Origin: JAAYTL01 sp031460505
GTDB taxonomy: Bacteria > Bacillota > Clostridia > Tissierellales > Tissierellaceae
DNA: 64,000 bases
Assembly: GCA_031460505.1 (NCBI GenBank)
Contig: JAVKTT010000006.1
Span: forward strand, 1 to 64,000
Direction of reading: 5' to 3'
Shown: positions 34,908 through 44,480 of the stretch, one piece after another
Layout of the letters: the number at the start of each line of letters is the position of its first letter
Numbering within the stretch: position 1 is the stretch's first letter
The notes under the pieces: generated by a model
The model's database searches: none
Seen by the model: only the letters and a program-made list of their open reading frames with translations
Told to the model about the DNA's origin: nothing
Translations under genes and position numbers: made by a program

Positions 34908-36257
34908 CTACAACTTCTCTATCAAACATACCGTCTCAACATGCGCACTATGCGGAAACATGTCTACTGGCTGAACTTCAACCACCTTATACCCATTCTC
35001 CGCTAAGTATTTGATATCCCTAGCTAGTGTTGATGGGTTACATGATACATAAACTACTCTTTCAGGATTTAACTCCACTATCGCCTCAAGAGTTTCTCTT
35101 TCACAGCCTTTTCTTGGCGGATCTAGTACTACCTTATTTGCTTTGACTCCTTCTTTTGTCATCTTTGGAAATACTTCTTCTGTCTTACCTACTATAAACT
35201 CTACATTGCTTATATTATTAAGCCTTGCATTTTCTTTTGCATCTTCAATTGCTTCTTTTATTAGTTCTATACCATAAACTTTCTTTGCTTCATCTGCTAC
35301 AAATAGTGAAATGGTACCTATTCCACAATATAGATCATATACTATATCTTCTTTATTCAAATCTAAATATTCAATTGCTTTCTTATATAAAATTTCTGTC
35401 TGAGTCCTGTTAACTTGAAAGAAAGATCTTGGAGAAATATTGAACTTGTAGTCTCCAATATAATCTAAAATCGAATCTTCTCCATATAGTTTTTTATATT
35501 GTCTACCATAAGTAACTGATGAATTTAATTTATTTATATTTTGATATATGCTTATTACATTTTCATCTTTAAGACTATTTACTAATTCTTTTACCTTTGG
35601 CAAATTCTCATTACCAGTTACAAGGATGACCATTACCTCATTGTCTTTATTAAATCTCATTCCTATGTGACGAAGTATACCTCTCTTTGTTTTCCTATCA
35701 TAAGGTTTGATATCGTATCTTTTTATCCAGTCTCTAAGTATCTTTATTATTCTATCTCCTTTTTCAGGTTGAAGAATACTACTATCCATATCCACTATTT
35801 CATTACTATTTCCCTCATAAAATCCTATGACAGTTTTCCCATTTTTCCTACCAACAGGTATCTGCACATGATTTCTATATCTATAGGGATTATTCATACC
35901 TATTGTCTCTTTAATTACTATATTGTTTAAACCTGCAATCTTTTCAAAATCCTTTTCTACCTTTTCTTTCTTCCATTGAAGTTGTTTTTCATACTTATAC
36001 TCTATTAGAGGTATACCACCTTTGCTTTCCGTTAAATCAAAATCTAACTCTACCCTATCCTTAGATGGCTCAATAACTTCAATCACCGAACCAGTAGCAA
36101 AGTTTTTCTTTAATGCATCTATTCTAACTTTAACCTTATCGCCTATTAATCCATTACTAGCAAATATAGTAAAATTATCGATTTTAAGAACTCCATTTCC
36201 TTCATGTGTAAAATCAATGATTTCTCCTTCTACAATATCATTTATATTAAAATTCAT
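34908..36257 (-). CDS. rlmD: 23S rRNA (uracil-5)-methyltransferase, RlmD/TrmA family
   Basis: A SAM-dependent rRNA or tRNA m5U methyltransferase of 449 residues. An N-terminal TRAM domain (about 1-60) is followed by the catalytic Rossmann domain with VYDLYCGIGTISLF, LDPPRKGCE and the nucleophile Cys in VSCNPSTLARD. The usual CxxxxxCxxC iron-sulfur cysteines between the TRAM and catalytic parts are replaced here by SKGGIPLIEYKY, so the cluster is probably absent. GGAGGG precedes the ATG. The exact target base is not decidable from the sequence. Confidence 0.9.
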   Translation of the reverse strand: MNFNINDIVEGEIIDFTHEGNGVLKIDNFTIFASNGLIGDKVKVRIDALKKNFATGSVIEVIEPSKDRVELDFDLTESKGGIPLIEYKYEKQLQWKKEKVEKDFEKIAGLNNIVIKETIGMNNPYRYRNHVQIPVGRKNGKTVIGFYEGNSNEIVDMDSSILQPEKGDRIIKILRDWIKRYDIKPYDRKTKRGILRHIGMRFNKDNEVMVILVTGNENLPKVKELVNSLKDENVISIYQNINKLNSSVTYGRQYKKLYGEDSILDYIGDYKFNISPRSFFQVNRTQTEILYKKAIEYLDLNKEDIVYDLYCGIGTISLFVADEAKKVYGIELIKEAIEDAKENARLNNISNVEFIVGKTEEVFPKMTKEGVKANKVVLDPPRKGCERETLEAIVELNPERVVYVSCNPSTLARDIKYLAENGYKVVEVQPVDMFPHSAHVETVCLIEKL

Positions 36258-36415
36258 TGTTTCCCTCCTAATTAAGTGAATACATAATTTATCTTTCCTC
36301 TATATTATCATATTTACACAAATATATGACTTGTTTATCAAAAATCAGAACGAAAATATTTCTCTTGAATATAATATTCTAAGTAAGAAATTTTTACTGA
36401 AAAGGAGGATTTAAT

Positions 36416-37177
36416 ATGTCTAACGGTCATTGTGGTCCTGGCACTATGTCTTATGTAATTATGTCGGGAGATACTTTTTTTAGTCTAGCTAATAGATTTA
36501 ATACAACTGTAGATGCCATTATGATGGCTAACCCTGGTGTAGATCCAAATAGATTATTTATAGGTCAAGTAATTTGTATACCAACTACAACACCACCACC
36601 TACAACTTGTCCTATGGGTTCACAACCATATACTATCAGGTCAGGTGATACACTTTATAATCTAGCAATTAGATTTAACACTACTGTAGATGCTATTCTA
36701 AGAATTAATCCAGGTATAGATCCAAACAACTTACGAGTAGGTCAAGTAATTTGTATACCAACTACTGCACCACCACCAACACAACCATGTCCAACATTAA
36801 GGTTGGGAAGCACAGGCCCTGCAGTAACTGACTTACAACGTCGTCTATTATCTTTTGGATTCAATCCAGGTCCTATAGATGGTATATTTGGTAATCAAAC
36901 ACAATCAGCTGTAATTGCATTCCAAAGAAGTAGAGGTCTAGTAGTTGACGGTATAGTAGGAGTTCAAACATGGACCGCATTAGGAGTAAATTGTGGTACT
37001 ACACCACCACCTACTACTTGCCCTATGGGTTCACAACCATATACTATTAGAGCTGGCGATACTATTTATAATCTAGCAAACAGATTTAACACTACTGTAG
37101 ATGCCATTCTTAGAATTAACCCAGGAATCAACCCAAATAACTTGCAAATAGGTCAAGTAATTTGTATCCCTAGGTAA
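36416..37177 (+). CDS. LysM / peptidoglycan-binding protein
   Basis: A 253-residue wall-binding protein with domains LysM (about 11-57), LysM (about 70-115), PG_binding_1 (about 125-190) and LysM (about 205-252). The LysM repeats share YTIRSGDT and FNTTVDAI and are joined by Pro/Thr-rich linkers with single Cys residues. There is no signal peptide, as in spore-coat or cortex LysM proteins, so a role in the spore envelope is possible. AAGGAGG precedes the ATG; a strong terminator follows. Confidence 0.9.
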   Translation: MSNGHCGPGTMSYVIMSGDTFFSLANRFNTTVDAIMMANPGVDPNRLFIGQVICIPTTTPPPTTCPMGSQPYTIRSGDTLYNLAIRFNTTVDAILRINPGIDPNNLRVGQVICIPTTAPPPTQPCPTLRLGSTGPAVTDLQRRLLSFGFNPGPIDGIFGNQTQSAVIAFQRSRGLVVDGIVGVQTWTALGVNCGTTPPPTTCPMGSQPYTIRAGDTIYNLANRFNTTVDAILRINPGINPNNLQIGQVICIPR

Positions 37178-37178
37178 G

Positions 37179-37214
37179 AAAAAAATCCTCTCTGTTATTA
37201 GAGAGGATTTTTAT
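37179..37214 (+). terminator. Terminator after the LysM gene
   Basis: AAATCCTCTC (37183-37192) pairs with GAGAGGATTT (37201-37210), flanked by A and T runs, so it also suits the converging MATE gene. Confidence 0.9.
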
Positions 37215-37225
37215 ATATTTTATTA

Positions 37226-38572
37226 TTAAGTAATATCCTTTATCCATTTCTTTGATAATACTCTTGGTAATGATATTACTAATTTAACTACTTCTTCGGA
37301 TACGACCAATAAGAATACATAATAAACTGGTAGTTTTAATAGTTTTGCCCCAATAAACGCCAGTGGCACACCTACTAACCAAACTGCTCCCATTTCAAGA
37401 TATAGCGAGAATGTTGTGTCTCCTCCACCTCTTAGAACACCAACTATTACAGTAGAATTATATGTTCTAACGAAGAATGTAAAACCCATTATTATCAATA
37501 TCTTCTTTGCAACTTCATAGAGTTCAGGTTCTATTTTAAATAATTTCAGAGTTAGATCTGGAGTCAATGACATAGTAACTCCAAGAAGCAAACCTAGGAT
37601 TGTAGACATGCTGATAAATTTAATTGCATAATCATAAGCTTCGTCCTTTTCTTGTGCTCCAATTTTATTTCCAACCATTACTGAACATGCATTAGCAAGA
37701 CCTCTTATTAATACAAAGAAAATATTTTGTATTGTAGTCGTCAATTGAATAGCTGCTGTTGCTTCCTTACCAATACTTGCATATGCTATAGAATACATTA
37801 TGTGGCCCAATGACCAAAACCCCTCATTTAAAATAACTGGTGATACTGTTTTTATGTATCTATTTAGAAACTCTTTATTCCAGTCAATTAATTCCTTTAT
37901 ACTTGCAGCAAGTACACCTTTTGTCTTATAAATGGTATAAATAAGGAATCCAAGTTCTGCAAATCTAGCAATAATTGTTCCTATTGCTGCACCTTTTACA
38001 CCTAATGCAGGAAATCCAAGTTTACCAAATATTAAAATATAGTTAAATACTGTATTTGTTATAAAGGATATAAATGAACCAACCATTGGTATATTGGGTC
38101 TACCTGTACTTCTAAGCGCGACACTAAATGAAAAACTTATAGCTGTAACAATATAAGATAATGATACTAATTTTAAATAATCTGCTCCTAATTTTACAAC
38201 TTCTGCATCATCTATAAATATCTTCATAAGAAATTCCGGGAATAAAAAAGCAACAAAAGTAAATATAATTCCTAAAACAGTACTTAAAGATAATGCAATC
38301 CCCAAGATTCTTCTTATGTTAATAATATCTTCTTTTCCCCAATATTGAGATATAAAAATAGATGATCCACTATTTATACCAAAGGTTATAAGTGCATAAA
38401 AGAAAAAGACTTGATTAGCTAGTCCAACTGCAGCTAAACTTGCTTCCCCTAAACTTGTGATCATCAATGTATCTACCATGTTTACTGAGGTTGATATTAA
38501 GTTTTGCAGTGCTATTGGCAATGCTATAGCAAACATTGATTTTAAAAATACTTTATCCTTCCAAAAGTTCAT
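37226..38572 (-). CDS. MATE family efflux transporter
   Basis: A 448-residue, 12-helix MATE protein. The start has FAIALPIALQNLISTSVNMV and the first half contains SGSSIFISQYWGKED, the second MVGNKIGAQEKDEAYDYA, all in the usual positions. Substrates are unknown. GGAGG precedes the ATG by 6 bases. A 40-bp dyad lies upstream at 38598-38637, which suggests local repressor control. Confidence 0.92.
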   Translation of the reverse strand: MNFWKDKVFLKSMFAIALPIALQNLISTSVNMVDTLMITSLGEASLAAVGLANQVFFFYALITFGINSGSSIFISQYWGKEDIINIRRILGIALSLSTVLGIIFTFVAFLFPEFLMKIFIDDAEVVKLGADYLKLVSLSYIVTAISFSFSVALRSTGRPNIPMVGSFISFITNTVFNYILIFGKLGFPALGVKGAAIGTIIARFAELGFLIYTIYKTKGVLAASIKELIDWNKEFLNRYIKTVSPVILNEGFWSLGHIMYSIAYASIGKEATAAIQLTTTIQNIFFVLIRGLANACSVMVGNKIGAQEKDEAYDYAIKFISMSTILGLLLGVTMSLTPDLTLKLFKIEPELYEVAKKILIIMGFTFFVRTYNSTVIVGVLRGGGDTTFSLYLEMGAVWLVGVPLAFIGAKLLKLPVYYVFLLVVSEEVVKLVISLPRVLSKKWIKDIT

Positions 38573-38597
38573 CCATTACCTCCTGAAATATAATAAA

Positions 38598-38637
38598 CGC
38601 TCTAATTAACGCTATAGTATCATAGCATATTAGAACG
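38598..38637. promoter_or_regulatory. Nested dyad upstream of a MATE gene
   Basis: The outer arms CGCTCTAAT (38598-38606) and ATTAGAACG (38629-38637) and the inner arms GCTAT (38611-38615) and ATAGC (38622-38626) are symmetric about one centre. The position is 26-65 bases before the gene, fitting an operator for a MarR- or TetR-type repressor. No such regulator gene is adjacent. Confidence 0.5.
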
Positions 38638-38689
38638 TCTTTGTATAGAGTGTCTAATTAATTTTATCGGACTGAAATTAATAATGAGC

Positions 38690-39010
38690 TTATCTTGTAA
38701 CCACTGCAGTACCTGATGCTATTACCATAAGCATATTATTATTTTGCCCTAGTACTTCATAATCTATGTCTACTCCTACTACTGCATTTGCTCCCATTTT
38801 CATAGCTCTTTGTTGCATTTCTATAATTGCATTTTCTCTAGCTTCTATTAATTCTCCTTCATATGAGCCAGATCTTCCACCAAAGAAATTAGTAAGTCCC
38901 GCAGCAAAATCTTTCATGAAATCTACACCTGCTACAACTTCTCCAAATACTATTCCTTTGTATTCTATTATTTCTTTTCCTTGGATTTGTGGTGTTGTGG
39001 TTACTATCAT
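38690..39010 (-). CDS. YbjQ/UPF0145 family protein
   Basis: A 106-residue YbjQ-like protein forming pentameric rings in known structures. Typical parts are GIVFGEVVAGVDFMKDFAAG and MGANAVVGVDIDYE. The family has been called heavy-metal-binding but its true function is not settled. AAGGAGG precedes the ATG. It starts 26 bases after the last pilin-like gene and may be co-transcribed with it. Confidence 0.9.
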   Translation of the reverse strand: MIVTTTPQIQGKEIIEYKGIVFGEVVAGVDFMKDFAAGLTNFFGGRSGSYEGELIEARENAIIEMQQRAMKMGANAVVGVDIDYEVLGQNNNMLMVIASGTAVVTR

Positions 39011-39036
39011 TATTGGCCTCCTTTATTGGCTAAAAA

Positions 39037-39612
39037 TTATTCTGTATATTTTGTGTAGTATACAGTTTCTAACGGTATGGTAAAATCATAAATTATGTTC
39101 CCACTACCATCATCTTTTGTACTATATTTTATTATATTACCATTTTCAAATCTTATGTCCATAGTATATGATCTAGTAATTGTCCCTTCTTTTGTAGCAA
39201 TTTTTACTTTAATAATGTTACTGCTATAATCAGTAATTACATCTTCAGGTGTTTTATCAATAGGTATAAAGTTAATATATTCAATATTTGTTCCTAATTT
39301 TTCAGGAGTTTCAGAAGTACCATCATATGTTGTTTTAATTAAATTATTATCACTATCTATACTAATGCTGTAATATTTAGTTGTAAAAAAACTATCAGAG
39401 ACATCTTTGGCTGATCTCATTTCTTTATTAATATTCTCTAATATTAACCTAGCATCCTGTTGTGCAAATCCCATATCTCTATTTATGGCATGGGATTTAT
39501 TCCCTACATAATAGATTGAATAAACTGCTTGACCAATAATAGCCATTATAGCTATGGCTATTATGACTTCTATTAGAGTGATTCCTTTTCTTTTATTATT
39601 AAGAACCTTCAA
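39037..39612 (-). CDS. Type IV pilin-like (pseudopilin) protein
   Basis: A prepilin of about 191 residues. The leader ends KRKG and is followed by ITLIEVIIAIAIMAIIGQAV, the class III signal cut by a prepilin peptidase before I, with E5. The C-terminal domain is a variable beta-rich head. The start is uncertain: I choose TTG at 39612 (10 bases after GGAG), overlapping the previous gene; GTG codons at 39618 and 39621 are alternatives. Third of three pilin-like genes in a row. Confidence 0.8.
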   Translation of the reverse strand: MKVLNNKRKGITLIEVIIAIAIMAIIGQAVYSIYYVGNKSHAINRDMGFAQQDARLILENINKEMRSAKDVSDSFFTTKYYSISIDSDNNLIKTTYDGTSETPEKLGTNIEYINFIPIDKTPEDVITDYSSNIIKVKIATKEGTITRSYTMDIRFENGNIIKYSTKDDGSGNIIYDFTIPLETVYYTKYTE

Positions 39613-40000
39613 CTTCACCACTCTCCAATTTATTAGGGACAAAAGTTTCAATAATTATTGTATTGTTCTCCTCATCTGTTGATGTAACTTTTAGCAATTT
39701 ACCACTAACTTTTATATCCTCACCTATTCCAGGTAATATTACATTATATTCCATATTATTTACAACTATATTTTCATTTTCTGACTCGATAGCATCCCAA
39801 TCAGTATATGGATTTTCTGACTTTATTATTAACTCATCAATTATTCTATTAGCATCATATATGTTTGTAGTTCTATGTCCAGCTCTAGCAATATTTTTTG
39901 TTCCTGAAGAAAATATGCTTAATATAACAACAGCTATAACCCCAACAATTGCCATAGATACAATTACTTCTATCAATGTTAAACCTTTTCTATTTTTCAT
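39599..40000 (-). CDS. Type IV pilin-like (pseudopilin) protein
   Basis: A 133-residue prepilin: the leader MKNRKG is followed by LTLIEVIVSMAIVGVIAVVI with the conserved E5. The head domain is short and acidic. The ATG is clear. Its 3' end overlaps the start of the next pilin gene, so the two are translated together. Probably a minor pilin or a pseudopilin of a fimbrial or DNA-uptake machine. The assembly ATPase, the platform protein and the peptidase are not in this window. Confidence 0.85.
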   Translation of the reverse strand: MKNRKGLTLIEVIVSMAIVGVIAVVILSIFSSGTKNIARAGHRTTNIYDANRIIDELIIKSENPYTDWDAIESENENIVVNNMEYNVILPGIGEDIKVSGKLLKVTSTDEENNTIIIETFVPNKLESGEVEGS

Positions 40001-40009
40001 ATTATCACC

Positions 40010-41260
40010 TTATCTATAATAGCCTGGATTATTATTACTAAATATTGGCTTACCTTCTATATAAATCGGAGGTATAGTAACACCGCCACCTGGAATATCT
40101 TTCTTGAATCCCGTCTTCTTAGACAAATTATCATGATGTGTTATATCATTACCAACTACATAACCGTTAAAACTATACGCGCTTTCTGATTGAACATCAA
40201 GATAAATATCTGAATTTGGAGCATATATCAAACCTGTATATACATGATGATTTCCAGAGTTATCCTGAGATTTGAAGTATACTTTATCCCCATTTGAAAT
40301 TATATTGCCTCTATAGGTTACTTTATGTCCGTCAAAATGAGCAATTCCGGAATTAACAAAAAAGTTACCATACATTATAAAGTCTATTTTTTTACCTCTA
40401 CCTACTTCTATACTATACTCATCATTATCTGAATTGTATACATATATATTTAAATTATCATTTACTCCATCTTTGTTGATATATACGTTTTCTTTTATAG
40501 AAAAAGTACCGTTAACATAAATATCTACTTTGCCCTTAACATTAATATTAATATCTTTAGAATTAATAGTTACATCTCCATCTATAAAATAAACAGTATC
40601 TTTACCTTCACTTCCCCATGTAACATCATTACTAATTGGCAGACTATTTTTGATAATATGTTCACTACCCTCTACAATCTTTTCCTTAGCTAATTCATAT
40701 GATGAGTACGTAAATGTATATCCTGGATATTTAGATTTCCCCACTTCTCCAACTATTTCCACCCAACCTTTATCTATTAGGTTTTGTGATGCGCTTTCAA
40801 TCGAAATTATTGGTTTATCACCAAAACTTATAAGTTTGTCTTCTTCATTAGTAACATCGATAGGAAGTACTTTTATTATTTTTTCAGATGCACTATTAAT
40901 ATTTGCATTAGAATTTATAATTATATTGATTTTATTACTAGAAATATCTTCTTTCCAAATTTTAACGGAAAGTTTTAAGCTCTCATCATTTTTTTCCAAC
41001 ACATTTACTGGATTCACCTCTATTTTGTTTAATAATGCATCTCTATCATTAGGATCTTCATCTTCAAATAAGCCCAATATCGCTGCCTCAACGGCCTCCG
41101 CCCCACTCCTAGCAATATAATAGGCTTGAGTTTTATGTTGGTGATATAATGATTGTTTGTTTTCTGTGACCATAAAGCTTAATGTAAAAGTGGCAAAAAT
41201 CATCAACACTGCAAAGACCATCAATGTCAAAACTAATGTTGAACCTTTTCTTTTTTTCAT
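40010..41260 (-). CDS. PilX/GspK-like pilus-assembly protein
   Basis: A 416-residue protein with a short basic start MKKRKG, then a single hydrophobic helix STLVLTLMVFAVLMIFATF as in PilX N-terminal domains (lacking E5, as in GspK-like proteins), and a large outer domain rich in beta-strand and Asn/Gly. The C-terminal part (about 215-390, for example YFIDGDVTIN, YNGFFVN-like stretches) resembles a beta-helical surface domain found in clostridial PilX-like proteins. I choose ATG 41260; a GTG lies three codons upstream. First gene of the pilin cluster. Confidence 0.75.
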   Translation of the reverse strand: MKKRKGSTLVLTLMVFAVLMIFATFTLSFMVTENKQSLYHQHKTQAYYIARSGAEAVEAAILGLFEDEDPNDRDALLNKIEVNPVNVLEKNDESLKLSVKIWKEDISSNKINIIINSNANINSASEKIIKVLPIDVTNEEDKLISFGDKPIISIESASQNLIDKGWVEIVGEVGKSKYPGYTFTYSSYELAKEKIVEGSEHIIKNSLPISNDVTWGSEGKDTVYFIDGDVTINSKDININVKGKVDIYVNGTFSIKENVYINKDGVNDNLNIYVYNSDNDEYSIEVGRGKKIDFIMYGNFFVNSGIAHFDGHKVTYRGNIISNGDKVYFKSQDNSGNHHVYTGLIYAPNSDIYLDVQSESAYSFNGYVVGNDITHHDNLSKKTGFKKDIPGGGVTIPPIYIEGKPIFSNNNPGYYR

Positions 41261-41347
41261 GATAATCACATTCCTCTTTCACAATAATATACATTTTCAC
41301 TTCTCTTTATATACCCATAATATTCTAAATTTACGTTAATGTAAACA

Positions 41348-41385
41348 AAAAAATTGAGCTATTAACATTTATAGCTCAATTAATT
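41348..41385 (-). terminator. Terminator after cvfB
   Basis: AATTGAGCTAT (41352-41362) pairs with ATAGCTCAATT (41371-41381), followed on the minus strand by T-rich sequence. Confidence 0.85.
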
Positions 41386-41389
41386 ATAT

Positions 41390-42226
41390 TTATTCATCTA
41401 ATTTAATCTTATGATCTGAAATTACAATCATTTCCTCTTTGTAAAGTCTTCCTATGGCTCTTTTAAATCCTGCTTTACTCATATTAAGCTCTTTTTTAAT
41501 CAACTCTGGTGAACTTTTATCACCTAGTCCAAGGCTGCCACCATTCTCTTTAAGCTTTTGTAATATTATTTTAGCATCTGTATCCATTTGGATGTAGGAT
41601 CTATCTCTTAGACTTAAGTCTAGCTTTCCATCTTCTTGTACCCTGTTGATTCTTACTTCGATAATATCGCCTACTTCATATATACCAAACAACTCTCTCT
41701 TTGGAATTAATCCATCATATTTATCATCTACTGCAACAAAGGCTCCAATATTCTTATTGATACTATAAATAGTTCCTTTTGCTAGATTATTTTCCTTATA
41801 TTCTGAATCAGTTCTTAGCATGTCTTTTATCTTCATAGTTGCACAAAGTCTATCTGATTTATCAAGATAAACTCCAACTAGATATGTTTTTCCTTTTTCA
41901 ACAGAGCCTACTGTTTCACTAAATGGCAAAAACAAATCTTTTTCTAAGCCCCAGTCAAGAAAAGATCCAATTTTAGTAGTGTCCACTACCATTAAATGAG
42001 CTAAGTTTCCTAAAGTTGCTTTAGGTCTTCTTGTTGTTGCTATGATTCTATCCTTTGAATCGTTGTATACAAATACTTCTATCTTATCTCCAACTTTCAC
42101 ATCATTTGGGATTTGTGACTTTGGTAGTAGAACGTCATCTTCTTCTTCTATTTCTTCATTAAGATAAGCTCCAACTGATGTAAATCTCTTTATTTCTAAT
42201 TCTTGTAGTTCTCCTAAATTTATCAT
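41390..42226 (-). CDS. cvfB: CvfB-like S1 RNA-binding protein
   Basis: A 278-residue protein of the CvfB/YitL family: three S1-like domains and a C-terminal winged helix. The N-terminus INLGELQELEIKRFTSVGAY and the SFLDWGLEKDLFLPF segment are diagnostic. In Staphylococcus CvfB is a virulence regulator that binds RNA. AAGGTG precedes the ATG. It follows topB with a gap of 62 bases in the same direction. Confidence 0.92.
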   Translation of the reverse strand: MINLGELQELEIKRFTSVGAYLNEEIEEEDDVLLPKSQIPNDVKVGDKIEVFVYNDSKDRIIATTRRPKATLGNLAHLMVVDTTKIGSFLDWGLEKDLFLPFSETVGSVEKGKTYLVGVYLDKSDRLCATMKIKDMLRTDSEYKENNLAKGTIYSINKNIGAFVAVDDKYDGLIPKRELFGIYEVGDIIEVRINRVQEDGKLDLSLRDRSYIQMDTDAKIILQKLKENGGSLGLGDKSSPELIKKELNMSKAGFKRAIGRLYKEEMIVISDHKIKLDE

Positions 42227-42288
42227 AATACACCTTCTTCTTTATATTAGGAATATTTTAACATAAGTAAATTCAATTAACAATATAT

Positions 42289-44466
42289 TTAAAACTTAAG
42301 CTTTGATAATGCATCTGCTAATTCTGTATTTAATGGTTCACTCTCTTTGTTTTGTTGTTTTAAATATTTTGATACATCTTTTTTATTTACTTTGTTCTTT
42401 TCCTTCTTTTTTCTTTCATTAAAAGATGATAGTTTTTCTCTATATCCACATGCACATGTAAAGATTTGTCCTTCTCCTTGACCACGAAGTTCTAATTTTT
42501 TCTTACAATTTGGGCATCTTGCATTTGTGGTTTTAGATATAGATATTCTTTCTCCACATTCTCTATCCTGGCATACATACATCTTACCCCTCTTACCATT
42601 GACTTCTAGCATGTACTTTCCACAATTAGGACATTTTGTCCTTGTTAAATTGTCATGTTTAAATGTAGTATTACTATTTTTTATTTCTTTTATTATTGAT
42701 TTAGAGTATTCTTTCATCTCGTTTACAAAAGTATCTCTTTTAAGTTTCCCTTCTTGAATCAAACCCAACTTTTTCTCCCATTGTGCTGTTAAGGCTGGGG
42801 ATTTAAGCTCCTCTGGAACTAGTTCTAAGAGCTGTTTTCCTTTTCCGGTAATTAAGATATCCTTACCCTTACTTTCAATAAGGAATGTATTAAATAACTT
42901 TTCGATTATATCTGCTCTTGTTGCTACTGTTCCAATACCACCTGTTTCCTGCAGTATCTTTGCCAATTCCTTGCTGCTACTTTCCATATATTTTGCTGGG
43001 TTTTCCATTGCTGATAAAAGTGTACCTTCATTAAAATATGCTGGTGGTTTAGTCTTTCCTGATGTTTGATTTATTTTTTCTACTTTTAATGTATCTCCTT
43101 TTTCTATTAAAGGTAGTATTTGATCTTTAATATCATCATCATTTTCTTCATCATCTTCAATATTTGAATAAATCTCTTTCCAGCCTTCCTTGATTATCCT
43201 TTTACCTTTAGCTATGAATTTTTCTTCCCCAATTTTAGCATTAATGGTAGTTTGCTCATATTCAAATGGATCATAAAGAACACTCAAAAATCTTTTCACT
43301 ACTAAATCGTATATCTTTTTCTCATTGCTATTAAGTTCTGATAGTCTTACTCTTTCTTCTGTCGGAATTATAGCGTGGTGATCTGTTACCTTTTTATTAT
43401 CTACAAAGGATTTATTTGCTTTAATTGGTTTCTTGAGAATCTCACTTGCAAATTTACTATATTGAGAAATATTTATACTTTTTACTCTATCCTTTAAGGT
43501 ATCTACCATATCATCAGAAAGATATCTGGAGTCGGTTCTTGGATAAGTAAGTATCTTATGCCTTTCATATAGATTTTGCATAGTTGATAATGTTTCTTTT
43601 GCTGAGAAACCAAATATTCTATTTGCATCCCTTTGAAGCTCTGTTAAATCATATAGTCCTTTTGAGTAAGTCTTTTTAAATGTCTTATTTACCTCTACTA
43701 CATTTAAATCTTTGCCTTTTATACCAGAAAGTATTCTTTCTATATTTTCCTTATTAAAGCTTCTTGTATTGTTGTTTTTATCTTGCCAAATGAACTTCAG
43801 ACCTTTTGTCCCTACTTCTACACCATAATAATCCTTTGGTTTAAAGTTTTTTATCTCTTCTTCTCTTTGGGCTATCATGGCTATTGTAGGGGTTTGCACT
43901 CTACCACAGGATAGTTGAGAATTATATTTAACTGTTAATGCTCTTGTAGCATTGATACCTACTATCCAGTCTGCTTCTGCTCTTCCTTGAGCTGATTCAT
44001 ATAGATTCTCATAGGCTTTGCCATCTCTTAGCTTATTGAATCCATCTTTGATTGCTTTATCAGTTACTGATGAAATCCAAAGTCTCTGAATTGGTTTTTT
44101 TACATTAGCCTTTTCAATTATCCAACGAGCTACCAATTCTCCTTCTCTACCTGCGTCTGTGGCTATAATTATTTTATCTACATCTTTTCTATGCATCAGA
44201 TCCTTAACAGTATAAAATTGTTTTGATGTCTGCTTAATTACTACTAGCCTAGATTCCTTAGGTAATATGGGTAAATCTTCCATATTCCATGTTTGATATT
44301 TTTTATTATACTCTTCTGGATCTGCTAGAGTCACTAAATGTCCTAATGCCCAAGTTACTATATACTTATCGCCTTCAATATAACCATTGCCATTCTTCTT
44401 GCAATTAAGCACCCTAGCTATATCTCTAGCTACTGATGGCTTTTCAGCCAATACTATTTTCTTCAT
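42289..44466 (-). CDS. topB: DNA topoisomerase III
   Basis: A type IA topoisomerase of 725 residues. The N-terminal Toprim domain has VLAEKPSVARDIARVL and TDAGREGELVARWI; the active-site tyrosine lies in LTYPRTDSRYLS; GRVQTPTIAMI is conserved. The C-terminal part has two zinc-ribbon-like motifs (CPNCGKYMLEV and CPNCKKKLEL). The ATG at 44466 is chosen for GAGAGGAAG; it starts 15 bases after the ABC-F stop, forming an operon with that gene and cvfB. Confidence 0.94.
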   Translation of the reverse strand: MKKIVLAEKPSVARDIARVLNCKKNGNGYIEGDKYIVTWALGHLVTLADPEEYNKKYQTWNMEDLPILPKESRLVVIKQTSKQFYTVKDLMHRKDVDKIIIATDAGREGELVARWIIEKANVKKPIQRLWISSVTDKAIKDGFNKLRDGKAYENLYESAQGRAEADWIVGINATRALTVKYNSQLSCGRVQTPTIAMIAQREEEIKNFKPKDYYGVEVGTKGLKFIWQDKNNNTRSFNKENIERILSGIKGKDLNVVEVNKTFKKTYSKGLYDLTELQRDANRIFGFSAKETLSTMQNLYERHKILTYPRTDSRYLSDDMVDTLKDRVKSINISQYSKFASEILKKPIKANKSFVDNKKVTDHHAIIPTEERVRLSELNSNEKKIYDLVVKRFLSVLYDPFEYEQTTINAKIGEEKFIAKGKRIIKEGWKEIYSNIEDDEENDDDIKDQILPLIEKGDTLKVEKINQTSGKTKPPAYFNEGTLLSAMENPAKYMESSSKELAKILQETGGIGTVATRADIIEKLFNTFLIESKGKDILITGKGKQLLELVPEELKSPALTAQWEKKLGLIQEGKLKRDTFVNEMKEYSKSIIKEIKNSNTTFKHDNLTRTKCPNCGKYMLEVNGKRGKMYVCQDRECGERISISKTTNARCPNCKKKLELRGQGEGQIFTCACGYREKLSSFNERKKKEKNKVNKKDVSKYLKQQNKESEPLNTELADALSKLKF

Positions 44467-44480
44467 GAAAACTTCCTCTC

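Noticed and set aside
40010..41260. Phage tail or capsid protein call for the large pilin-cluster gene
   Set aside because: The N-terminal basic stretch plus single helix and the two prepilin genes after it fit PilX/GspK; no phage gene is near.
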